A model generated the notes under the pieces. That model made no database searches and was not told where the DNA came from. It saw nothing but the letters and a program-made list of their open reading frames with translations. A stretch of 42,251 bases of DNA, taken from positions 1 to 42,251 of the forward strand of contig JASLGM010000001.1 in the NCBI GenBank assembly GCA_030150045.1, read 5' to 3'. Shown here piece after piece: positions 27,831 through 34,816 of the stretch. The translations under genes and the position numbers were made by a program. Source of the DNA: Taishania sp. (GTDB taxonomy: Bacteria; Bacteroidota; Bacteroidia; Flavobacteriales_D; Crocinitomicaceae). Numbering within the stretch: the stretch's first letter is position 1; each line of letters starts with the position of its first letter.

Positions 27831-29066
27831 GTGCAAGGACAATATAAAGAAGCAGTAAATTGGTTATTTGAACAATTCCCCGCTTTTCAAAACATTGGAG
27901 CCGATGCTTATAAACCAGGTCTTGAGCGCATAGAACAACTATGCGCTCATTTTGATTTTCCTCAAAACGACCTAAAATGCATCCATGTAGCTGGGAGTAA
28001 CGGAAAAGGATCAACATGTAGTATGATCGCAGCTGGATTGACCCAAAGCGGTTTTAAAACAGGTCTTTTCACCTCGCCACATATTCAAGATTTTTCAGAA
28101 AGAATTCGCATCAATGGAGCATGCATTGATCCAACATTTGTCGTTTCATTTGTCCATCATTTCAAAGAACAAAAGGAACTGCGAGGATACAGTTTTTTTG
28201 AAATTACATTCGCTATGGCCTTGTGCTATTTTAAACAGCAAGGATGTGAATACTGTGTCATCGAAACCGGACTAGGTGGACGATTAGACGCAACGAATAT
28301 TATTCAGCCACTGTTGTCGGTTATCACAAACATTTCTTTGGAACACACCCAATTCCTAGGAGACTCGATTACAGCAATTGCACACGAAAAAGCAGGTATA
28401 ATAAAATCGGAAACACCTGTACTGATTAGCGAATATGTACCTGAGACTAAAAGCGTTTTCCTTTCCAAAGCCAATGAATTGAATGCAAAAATCCACTGGA
28501 CAGAAGACTCTCTCTTTTTACCTCGAAAGGACTTCCCTCTACTTGGTGAATTTCAAATCCAAAACTATGCAACCGCTTTACGTGCGCTTCAACTGGTGCT
28601 AAATGATCATTTTGAAGAAAAAACCATACAAGATGGAATTGCTAATCTGTATGAATTAACCGGTTTTTATGGCCGCCTTTTCACCCATCCAGATTTCAAA
28701 AAAACACTATTAGATGTTTCGCACAATGCCGACGGAATAAAAAAAACACTGGCATATATTAAGGAAAACTACGATCCCGAACAGGTTTACGTACTTTACG
28801 GAACATCGGCGGATAAAGATTTAAAAGCCATTTTACCCCTTTTCAACGATTTTCCGAACATTGCGTTCACCGAATTCAATAGTGAAAGAAGTGCGAAATT
28901 TGAACATTATTTAGATTTTACTGATCAAATGGGAGAAAAATTCACTTTTTTTGATGACGCTCCAACCGCGCTTCACACCTTACAAAACGCAATAAATGAA
29001 GAAGATACCATCCTTGTTATTGGAAGCTTTTTCCTCATCGCAAATATTTTTGAAAAAAAATCATGA
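27831..29066 (+). CDS. folC: Bifunctional folylpolyglutamate/dihydrofolate synthase
   Basis: The 411-residue Mur-ligase-fold enzyme adds glutamate to dihydropteroate and to folates. Motifs are HVAGSNGKGSTCSMIA (ATP loop), FTSPHIQDFSERIRING, VIETGLGGRLDATN and the C-terminal LLDVSHNADGI. The start is a GTG at 27831, 2 bp after the TonB-like gene stop, so the gene is translationally linked to that operon. The alternative of a downstream ATG would remove the conserved N-terminal helix. Linking folate metabolism to an ExbB operon has no obvious functional logic and may simply be a conserved neighbourhood. Confidence 0.95.
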   Translation: MQGQYKEAVNWLFEQFPAFQNIGADAYKPGLERIEQLCAHFDFPQNDLKCIHVAGSNGKGSTCSMIAAGLTQSGFKTGLFTSPHIQDFSERIRINGACIDPTFVVSFVHHFKEQKELRGYSFFEITFAMALCYFKQQGCEYCVIETGLGGRLDATNIIQPLLSVITNISLEHTQFLGDSITAIAHEKAGIIKSETPVLISEYVPETKSVFLSKANELNAKIHWTEDSLFLPRKDFPLLGEFQIQNYATALRALQLVLNDHFEEKTIQDGIANLYELTGFYGRLFTHPDFKKTLLDVSHNADGIKKTLAYIKENYDPEQVYVLYGTSADKDLKAILPLFNDFPNIAFTEFNSERSAKFEHYLDFTDQMGEKFTFFDDAPTALHTLQNAINEEDTILVIGSFFLIANIFEKKS

Positions 29067-29070
29067 AAAG

Positions 29071-29104
29071 TTTGCAATCAATTAAAGAAAAGTACGTATC
29101 TTTG
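29071..29104 (+). promoter_or_regulatory. Putative promoter TTTG-N22-TATCTTTG for the tRNA genes
   Basis: TTTG at 29071-29074 and the perfect -7 box TATCTTTG at 29097-29104 have near-consensus spacing. The first tRNA begins about 55 bp after the box. Confidence 0.55.
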
Positions 29105-29158
29105 CCCTCGCAATCAGCAATCAAAACGATGATAAAAATCTGAAAGCAACACGAGAAT

Positions 29159-29236
29159 GGGAGTTTAGCTCAGTTGGTTTAGAGCACCTGCCTTACAAGC
29201 AGGGGGTCACTGGTTCGAATCCAGTAATTCCCACCA
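29159..29236 (+). tRNA. tRNA-Val (anticodon UAC), first copy
   Basis: The cloverleaf is complete: acceptor GGGAGTT/AATTCCC with one G-U pair, D-arm GCTC/GAGC, anticodon stem CCTGC/GCAGG with loop CTTACAA, and T-arm ACTGG/CCAGT with TTCGAAT. The anticodon TAC reads valine GUA. The 3' CCA is encoded (29234-29236). Confidence 0.97.
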
Positions 29237-29239
29237 TTC

Positions 29240-29314
29240 GGGAGATTAGCTCAGTTGGTTTAGAGCACCTGCCTTACAAGCAGGGGGTCACTGGTTCGAA
29301 TCCAGTATTTCCCA
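29240..29314 (+). tRNA. tRNA-Val (anticodon UAC), second copy
   Basis: It is identical to the first copy in D-, anticodon and T-arms. The acceptor stem is GGGAGAT/ATTTCCC: one base pair is swapped (T-A to A-T) with both sides changed. The sequence after the discriminator A is CAA, so CCA must be added by the tRNA nucleotidyltransferase. Only three bases separate the two genes, so they are co-transcribed. Confidence 0.96.
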
Positions 29315-29316
29315 CA

Positions 29317-29343
29317 AAGGAGAACGAAAGTTCTCCTTTTTTT
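29317..29343 (+). terminator. Intrinsic terminator of the tRNA-Val operon
   Basis: The stem AAAGGAGAAC/GTTCTCCTTT with a GAAA loop is followed by a long T-run, 2 bp after the second tRNA. Confidence 0.9.
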
Positions 29344-29370
29344 TTGCCCATCATTTTCTACCAATCATTT

Positions 29371-29517
29371 GGCAGCCTTAACGGTCTACACGCTTTAGTA
29401 AATACAGGAAAAAGGGTTCGCTAGCTGTCTACCACGTGCTTCCGCTGGTCGCAGTAGTAAACAAGCGCTCATACCTTTTCCCTTGTCTTTAGCTACCGCG
29501 CTCCGCCCTGGCTGAGT
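29371..29517 (+). repeat. F1 dispersed hairpin repeat, copy 4
   Basis: It starts GGCAGCC, has ACGGTCTACACGCTTTAGTA, the central GTGCTTCCGCTGGTCGC and the 3' block AGCTACCGCGCTCCG, ending GGCTGAG. The arms ACAGGAAAAAGGGTTCGCT and AGCGCTCATACC plus TTTTCCCTTGT pair imperfectly. Confidence 0.87.
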
Positions 29518-29631
29518 TTGCTTTTCATACCAAAGTCACTGCTTGAATATAAATAGTTTGTATTCTTCATTCATGAAAAATAAAGCATCCACTTTTACAC
29601 AACAATAAATAGCATTCAGAAAACACATCTC

Positions 29632-29777
29632 CTGCCCCGGCGTAAGGTGATAGCTGGGCAAAGCTGAACACACACTTGCTCGGTGCTGTTTGGCGACTTC
29701 AGAAGCCAAAACAGAGCTGTTAGCAAGGTAGTGTTTCAGCAAGCACACTAAAGCCTGAAGACGGAAAAAAGGCAGCC
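29632..29777 (-). repeat. F1 dispersed hairpin repeat, copy 5 (subtype B)
   Basis: On the minus strand it starts GGCTGCC, has TCCGTCTTCAGGCTTTAGTG, and ends in CGCCGGGGCAG. The inner hairpin is nearly perfect: CTGTTTTGGC and GCCAAACAG around TTCTGAAGTC. It faces copy 4 in inverted orientation. Confidence 0.82.
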
Positions 29778-29832
29778 AAAACAACTCCTCCCTCTCCATT
29801 TTAAGGATTAAGTTTGTATTAAATTGCTTGAC

Positions 29833-29866
29833 TTGGTTTTTCGTATAAAAACATTTTATATATTTA
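29833..29866 (+). promoter_or_regulatory. Putative promoter TTG-N23-TATATTTA
   Basis: TTG at 29833-29835 and TATATTTA at 29859-29866 (seven of eight bases) precede the DUF2931-like gene. This is an upper-limit spacing in AT-rich DNA, so support is modest. Confidence 0.3.
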
Positions 29867-29923
29867 ATCTTTAAGAAATGGTCAACACCCATTTCAACTA
29901 CAACACAACTAAACAAATCGATA

Positions 29924-31054
29924 ATGCACACAGGAAAGGTAAAGGAACTACTCCCTTTATTACCTTTTATGGCTGGTTTACTGCAATTATTTAGGGTACG
30001 CAACAAAAAAGAAAGTCAAACGACCAACATTCGTTTCATTTCAAGTTTGTTAGTCCTACTTAATTTGTGCGTAATCACAAGCTGTAACGGAAGTATGAAG
30101 GATCAAAAATTTATTTGGGGAGGAGCAGTCTGTGCACCGAAAGAATATCCCGTAGAAATTGTTGAAGGCGCCTTATTGGCAGATGGTTATGCTTACACCT
30201 TTGCCCCTATTTATGGGGTTTTCAATCAAGGATGGGGCTCATACGGAAAAGCAATGGGATCTCCGGATTTTGAAAATCCATTACCCAATCATTTAAAAAT
30301 GACATGGTATTCCATTCAAGAGCAAAAACATTATACTGGTAGTTGGCCTCTGGACCAAAAAGCGATGTTAGCCATTTGGGAAAAAGGATATGTCAATGTG
30401 CAAACGGGTGAAAAAGAAAAGTATGACCAATTGTTGATTGGGCTTGCTCCGAAAGGGAAAGTGGCACTTTGGGCAGTTGGTGACCACCAAGTTTTACTGG
30501 GCTTTTTTCAAGCGAAAGAAACTCAAATCAACGCTGAAAATGCACCAGAAGATTATGCGCGCCATTTTAATCCTGAATACCGTGCTGTTGCATATGATGA
30601 GGAGGAAATGTGGTCGGAAACAGAACTTAATGCATTGAAAGAAAGTGGATGGCCTGATCCGGAAGTTTACGAACAATACAACACACGATATCCTTGGTCA
30701 TTTGAAACTTCCAACCTAGAGATGAAAAAAAATCTTTTCTTTTTTATGGAAACATTTAATGGTGAAAAAGAAATGGAAACGTTGAAAATGGCTGCTGAGA
30801 ACAATTCTGAAAAAGCGATTCCACAACACATTTATGCTTGTTGGATAGATGCTAAAGAAAAAAAATGGGTGGCTGATTTCACCTTTAACTACGAAGATAT
30901 AAAAACAGTGTTTGAAGCTTTTCCTAAAAGTGAAAAAACAAAGATAGTCTTCTCTATCGATAGCAATTCCAATGAAATAAAAGCACTGTTAAAAGGAGGA
31001 AACAAGCAACTAGAAATTCCTGTATTAGAACGTACATATGTAACTTTTAAATAG
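29924..31054 (+). CDS. DUF2931-family lipoprotein, candidate immunity protein
   Basis: From the first ATG it is 376 residues. FIWGGAVCAPKEYPVEIVEG, LKMTWYSIQEQKHYTGSWPL and LLIGLAPKGKVALWAVG match my recollection of the DUF2931 family, which is largely lipoproteins. A lipobox ITSC (Cys54) follows a hydrophobic stretch (FISSLLVLLNLCV), but it is too far from the first ATG for a normal lipoprotein signal. Met16 still leaves 38 residues, and there is no ATG, GTG or TTG nearer. The true start is therefore uncertain. The DUF2235 hydrolase gene starts 6 bp after its stop. Placement beside a DUF2235 enzyme suggests that it neutralises that enzyme in the periplasm; this is inference. Confidence 0.75.
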   Translation: MHTGKVKELLPLLPFMAGLLQLFRVRNKKESQTTNIRFISSLLVLLNLCVITSCNGSMKDQKFIWGGAVCAPKEYPVEIVEGALLADGYAYTFAPIYGVFNQGWGSYGKAMGSPDFENPLPNHLKMTWYSIQEQKHYTGSWPLDQKAMLAIWEKGYVNVQTGEKEKYDQLLIGLAPKGKVALWAVGDHQVLLGFFQAKETQINAENAPEDYARHFNPEYRAVAYDEEEMWSETELNALKESGWPDPEVYEQYNTRYPWSFETSNLEMKKNLFFFMETFNGEKEMETLKMAAENNSEKAIPQHIYACWIDAKEKKWVADFTFNYEDIKTVFEAFPKSEKTKIVFSIDSNSNEIKALLKGGNKQLEIPVLERTYVTFK

Positions 31055-31060
31055 AAAAAA

Positions 31061-32461
31061 ATGGCAAATGTTGAAGTAAAAGGCTATTCGGCCAAAGCGA
31101 GTACGACTCCAAAGAAATATAACATTTACATCAATCTATTTTTTGATGGAACAAAAAACAATAAAAACAATACCAATGCCCGTAGCTCTAATCACGCTCA
31201 GCACGGAAATTACAAGAAATACGGTGCTAAAGACGATGAGTCCAGTTATCAAAATGATTGGTCGAACGTAGCTCGCTTATGGGAAAACTCCAGCAATAGC
31301 AACTCTATTTATGTGGAGGGAATTGGGACAGAAGATTACAAAAAAGACTCCACCATGGGATATGCTTTTGGTTCTGGATCGACAGGTGTCCGTTTCAAAG
31401 TTAGAAAAGGATGTGAAAACTCTGCTGATCTCATCAAAAGAATCATGGATGCCAACAAAGAAAAAATATTGGCTGAAGTGATCTTCAACGTTTTTGGTTT
31501 CAGCCGTGGAGCCGCAGCAGCACGTAATTTTGTGAGTGAATTGAGTCGTAGCAATTACAAAGCGCGAAGTCTTAACCACGATGGGTATGAAATATTTTAT
31601 GATATTGATAGTATGCCAGCTGAAGAAAAAATGCCGCAAGGTGGCCATTTCGGATACATGATGCAGAAAAAAGGTGTAAATGTTAAGGACTTTATCTACC
31701 GTGTCAATTTCCTTGGGGTTTTCGATACCGTTGCCTCCTATTCCCCCGTTCCTTTACCACGCTTCTCAGATGACATCAATGAATTAGGCCTAAACAAATT
31801 AGCAAAAGCAACGCATGTGGTTCATCTTACGGCCATCGACGAAATGCGTGAGAACTTTTCCCTTTCTCGCACTACAAGAGGAATAGAACGCAACTTGCCA
31901 GGTGTACACTCTGACATTGGTGGCAGCTACCTTTCAGGAGAAGAGAAAAAAGAAGAAATAGAAACCTCTTGGACCACAAAAAGCCGTTTATATCCTTTCC
32001 GAGATCGTTTAATAGAAGAAGGCTGGTATAAACCTGGTGAATTAACCATTACAGGTGGTTTCGCTTATTTCGCTTTGAAAGGTGTAAAAACTATGGTTTA
32101 CAAAGAGTACAGCTACATCCCTCTTCATTTTATGGGAGAATACTGTCAGCGAAGTGAAGGGATGGTTTCACTTAAAAAATTGGAGACGACTTATTCCATT
32201 GAAAAATTTGAATTATTGGTTAGAGCGAAAAACAAGCTTAAGGACTACGTATTAGGTACTGGTAAGCCCAATCCGTATTGCACGAATCACATCTCCAGTG
32301 AAAACCTTAAAGACTTAAAAGATTTACGTCATGATTTCTTCCACCGCTCTGCACGACGAGAAGGTATTGGAATGGATCCGAATAACAACTGGAAACGCGT
32401 AGAACTGGTCGACAAAGACATCAAAAAAGAGAACAGAGTCGTACCACAATGTCAATGCTAA
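31061..32461 (+). CDS. DUF2235 alpha/beta-hydrolase, candidate Tle-type phospholipase effector
   Basis: The 466-residue protein begins, after about 20 residues, with the DUF2235 signature INLFFDGTKNNKNN. The nucleophile elbow GFSRGAAAARNF gives Ser148. GVFDTVAS (Asp222) and LPGVHSDIGGSY (His283) complete a plausible Ser-Asp-His triad. DUF2235 is the domain of several type VI secretion phospholipase effectors (Tle families). No signal peptide and no T9SS sorting domain are present, so export would need another system, and none is visible in the window. It ends in Cys-Gln-Cys. The gene directly follows a DUF2931 lipoprotein gene, an arrangement that fits an effector with its immunity protein. 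Lipase activity and secretion are inferred, not shown. Confidence 0.85.
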   Translation: MANVEVKGYSAKASTTPKKYNIYINLFFDGTKNNKNNTNARSSNHAQHGNYKKYGAKDDESSYQNDWSNVARLWENSSNSNSIYVEGIGTEDYKKDSTMGYAFGSGSTGVRFKVRKGCENSADLIKRIMDANKEKILAEVIFNVFGFSRGAAAARNFVSELSRSNYKARSLNHDGYEIFYDIDSMPAEEKMPQGGHFGYMMQKKGVNVKDFIYRVNFLGVFDTVASYSPVPLPRFSDDINELGLNKLAKATHVVHLTAIDEMRENFSLSRTTRGIERNLPGVHSDIGGSYLSGEEKKEEIETSWTTKSRLYPFRDRLIEEGWYKPGELTITGGFAYFALKGVKTMVYKEYSYIPLHFMGEYCQRSEGMVSLKKLETTYSIEKFELLVRAKNKLKDYVLGTGKPNPYCTNHISSENLKDLKDLRHDFFHRSARREGIGMDPNNNWKRVELVDKDIKKENRVVPQCQC

Positions 32462-32601
32462 ACCGCTCTACTTAACAACCTAACCACTAACCTTTATCAC
32501 CGAAGATCTTCTCCGGATTGATAAAAAAACTTAAAGAAAACAACTAGCCACCTTTATATCAACGCATATACTTACCTTGTTGTACAACTCAACTAAAAAC
32601 C

Positions 32602-32871
32602 ATGAGCTCACAACAAGAAGACAGCAAATTCATTCGCATATTAGGTATTGTAGCATCCGTAATGGCGGTAGCCATGTATGTTTCGTACTTACCACAAATA
32701 ATGGCTAACCTGAACGGTCAAAAAGGAGATTATTTTCAGCCTTTAATTGCCGCAATCAACTGCTCTTTATGGGTACTTTATGGCATAAAAAAGAAAGACA
32801 AACCCATTCTCATTGCCAATTCTCCAGGAGTTATTTTCGGAATCATCGCCTGCTTAACCGCACTCCTATAA
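32602..32871 (+). CDS. SemiSWEET family sugar transporter
   Basis: The 89-residue protein has three membrane helices (IVASVMAVAMYVSYLPQI, PLIAAINCSLWVLYGI, SPGVIFGIIACLTALL). It carries the PQ-loop motif YLPQI in helix 1 and Asn-Cys-Ser plus Trp in helix 2. SemiSWEETs dimerise to form a sugar uniporter in the cytoplasmic membrane. The length is exactly that of the family. It stands alone, 140 bp after the DUF2235 gene and 22 bp before F1 copy 6. No sugar-catabolic gene is next to it, so the substrate is unknown. Confidence 0.9.
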   Translation: MSSQQEDSKFIRILGIVASVMAVAMYVSYLPQIMANLNGQKGDYFQPLIAAINCSLWVLYGIKKKDKPILIANSPGVIFGIIACLTALL

Positions 32872-32893
32872 ACTATAGCATCAGTTTTTATTT

Positions 32894-33038
32894 GGCTGCC
32901 TGATCCGTCTACAAGCTTTAGTACCTTTGCCGCATGACTACGCTGACAACGTTCTTTTGTTGAGCTTCCTCTGGTCGCAAACAAAGAACGGCAGCTGTAT
33001 CTGCATCGGCAGGCAGCTATCGCCTTCCACCGGGGCAG
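32894..33038 (+). repeat. F1 dispersed hairpin repeat, copy 6 (subtype B ends)
   Basis: It starts GGCTGCC and has TCCGTCTACAAGCTTTAGTA, the central GAGCTTCCTCTGGTCGC and the end CCGGGGCAG. Two stems are visible: GTTCTTTTGTTG with CAAACAAAGAAC next to the central motif, and TGCCGCATGACTACGCTG with CAGCTGTATCTGCATCGGCA outside it. Confidence 0.85.
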
Positions 33039-33066
33039 AAAAAAAGCGAATCCGTTGGATTCGCCT
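33039..33066 (-). terminator. Intrinsic terminator for the fatty-acid hydroxylase gene
   Basis: The stem GCGAATCC/GGATTCGC has a minus-strand T-run (the A-run at 33039-33045). It abuts the end of F1 copy 6. Confidence 0.8.
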
Positions 33067-33088
33067 ATCATCATTCATTGACTTTTAC

Positions 33089-33733
33089 TTATTTCTTTTT
33101 AGGCATTGTTTTAAACACCCAATCCCAAATACGGTTAGAAACACCAAACGCCATTTCTTCATTTTGATAATGGTGTAAAAGGTGATGCGTCCATAAAGGT
33201 TGTAAAAACTTCGGTGCCTTAAACATGTGAATACAATAATGCAACCCTGAATAACACAAATAACCGAAAACAATTCCACCAGTACTAAACAATCCAGTTG
33301 TGCCTAAAAGGAAATAGTTTACCAATAAAAACAGAGAAATAAAGATAATTCCCCCAGAAGGTGGCATCATGGTTCTTTTTTCTTCATGAGGATAGTTGTG
33401 ATGAACACCGTGAAAAATAAAGTGGAATTTTTGAACCATTTTATTTTCATTCACAAAATGAAACACAAATCGGTGTAATAAATATTCTAGGAACGTCCAT
33501 GCTAGTAATCCTGCAAACCAATAAACAATTCCACTTCCAAAATTCAAATCAGTGTAATACAATCCTAAAAAGTAAAACAAAACACTAATTCCCCCATAAA
33601 ACACAACGTGTAAAGGGAAACTTGTATATGTCAATACTTCAAGAAAATCACTTTTAAAAATTCGGGTATTATCAACTTTTACAACCTCATTCTCCTCTAC
33701 GCCTTCGCTACCTTGTAATGTTTGATTCATCAT
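33089..33733 (-). CDS. Fatty acid hydroxylase / sterol desaturase superfamily membrane protein
   Basis: The 214-residue protein has four hydrophobic segments and the di-iron histidine clusters of the superfamily: HRFVFH, HFIFHGVHHNYPH, HYCIH and HHLLHHYQ. The arrangement is close to FA2H-type enzymes, which 2-hydroxylate fatty acids of sphingolipids. Bacteroidota make sphingolipids and hydroxy fatty acids, so such a role is plausible, but the substrate cannot be read. It is followed by a terminator. The 177 bp to miaA on the same strand show no obvious promoter or terminator. Confidence 0.88.
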   Translation of the reverse strand: MMNQTLQGSEGVEENEVVKVDNTRIFKSDFLEVLTYTSFPLHVVFYGGISVLFYFLGLYYTDLNFGSGIVYWFAGLLAWTFLEYLLHRFVFHFVNENKMVQKFHFIFHGVHHNYPHEEKRTMMPPSGGIIFISLFLLVNYFLLGTTGLFSTGGIVFGYLCYSGLHYCIHMFKAPKFLQPLWTHHLLHHYQNEEMAFGVSNRIWDWVFKTMPKKK

Positions 33734-33910
33734 CTTTCTTTTTCAAATTTCAAGGCACAAATTTAATGGAAATGCCAATAATTTGAAAAAGCTTAACAGA
33801 AAATTAAATTTATTTAGTTACCTAAAGAAGCGTTACATAGCTGAAACAAACGGACGTTTACTACACTGCTCCTTCCTATGCAGGCATAACAATCTGAATC
33901 ACAACTTTTT

Positions 33911-34816
33911 TCAAGCGATTTCGATTTTCCCGTCTACAAAAGCAGTCATTTCCTCCAAATTGGTATAAGGAATCCACTTAATATCTTTATTCTTTCGGAA
34001 CCACGTCATTTGACGTTTCGCATAACGTCTAGAATTTTGCTTGATCATTTCTATACAGGTATCGCGTTCTGTTTTTCCATCCCAGAAATCGAACCATTCA
34101 CTGTATCCTACCGTCTGCATAGATTTTAAATCTTTATGCGCTTTTAGTGAAGTTACTTCTTGTTCCAATCCATTTTCAAGCATGTTATCCACCCTTTCGT
34201 TGATACGCGCATACAACACTTCTCTTTCCACTTCGATTGCGAAATAGTGAATGTCAAAATCTTGTTGTTTACGTTGATTTTTTCTAAGAACAGAAAACTT
34301 CTCCCCCGTCAAAGCAATCACCTCCAACGCACGAATGACACGCACCGGATTACTCAGATCTGCCTGCTGACAAAATTCAGGATCTTGTTGTTTCAATTCC
34401 TCAACCAATGGTAAAAGTCCTTCGGTTTTAAAGCGTTGGTTAAACGCTTCTTGAATGGTAATATCGTGTGGTATTTCATCTAAACCATAGCATAAAGCAT
34501 CCATGAACATGCCCGACCCCCCTACAAGGATTATACAATCTTTATCTTGAAACAAATTGTGCAACACCTCTTCTGCTTCTTTAGCGTATCCAGAGGCGTT
34601 CAATTCATCTGTAATCGAATGTGAATCGATAAAATAATGCGGAATACCTTCTCTTTCTTCCAGCGTTGGTTTAGCCGTTCCAATGTTCATTTCCTTGTAA
34701 AACTGTCGGGAATCGCCAGAAAGAACCACCGTATTATATTTCTTTGCTAAAGCCACTGCCAACGCTGTTTTCCCACTCGCTGTAGGTCCTCCAATCACAA
34801 TTAATTTCTTCCTCAT
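33911..34816 (-). CDS. miaA: tRNA dimethylallyltransferase
   Basis: The 301-residue enzyme transfers a dimethylallyl group to adenosine 37 of tRNAs that read UNN codons. The P-loop GGPTASGKTALAVALA, the SGDSRQFYKEMNIGTAKP motif and HYFIDSH follow in the standard order. Then come QTVGYSEWFDF and the C-terminal RYAKRQMTWFRKN. The frame extends to 34837, but the ATG at 34816 overlaps the stop of the upstream gene as TAATG and puts MRKKLIVIGGPT at the N-terminus, so it is preferred. It is the second gene of an operon with the MltF-like gene. Confidence 0.95.
   Translation of the reverse strand: MRKKLIVIGGPTASGKTALAVALAKKYNTVVLSGDSRQFYKEMNIGTAKPTLEEREGIPHYFIDSHSITDELNASGYAKEAEEVLHNLFQDKDCIILVGGSGMFMDALCYGLDEIPHDITIQEAFNQRFKTEGLLPLVEELKQQDPEFCQQADLSNPVRVIRALEVIALTGEKFSVLRKNQRKQQDFDIHYFAIEVEREVLYARINERVDNMLENGLEQEVTSLKAHKDLKSMQTVGYSEWFDFWDGKTERDTCIEMIKQNSRRYAKRQMTWFRKNKDIKWIPYTNLEEMTAFVDGKIEIA

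Larger units (their letters stand above)
29315..29923. other. 609-bp intergenic region with an inverted pair of F1 repeats
   Basis: It holds the tRNA terminator, F1 copy 4 (plus) and F1 copy 5 (minus) about 115 bp apart, and a putative promoter for the 29924 gene. Long open frames on the minus strand here follow the repeat and lack gene character. Confidence 0.7.

Noticed and set aside
29159..29777. Integrative element inserted in tRNA-Val
   Set aside because: No integrase and no direct repeat of the tRNA 3' end were seen; the tandem tRNAs look like a simple gene duplication.
29536..30006. 156-codon minus-strand open frame
   Set aside because: It is composed of F1 copy 5 and the antisense of the DUF2931-like gene start; composition and motifs give no support.
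33783..33968. 61-codon plus-strand open frame between the hydroxylase and miaA genes
   Set aside because: Its C-terminal part overlaps the miaA end antisense, and its sequence shows no recognisable feature.
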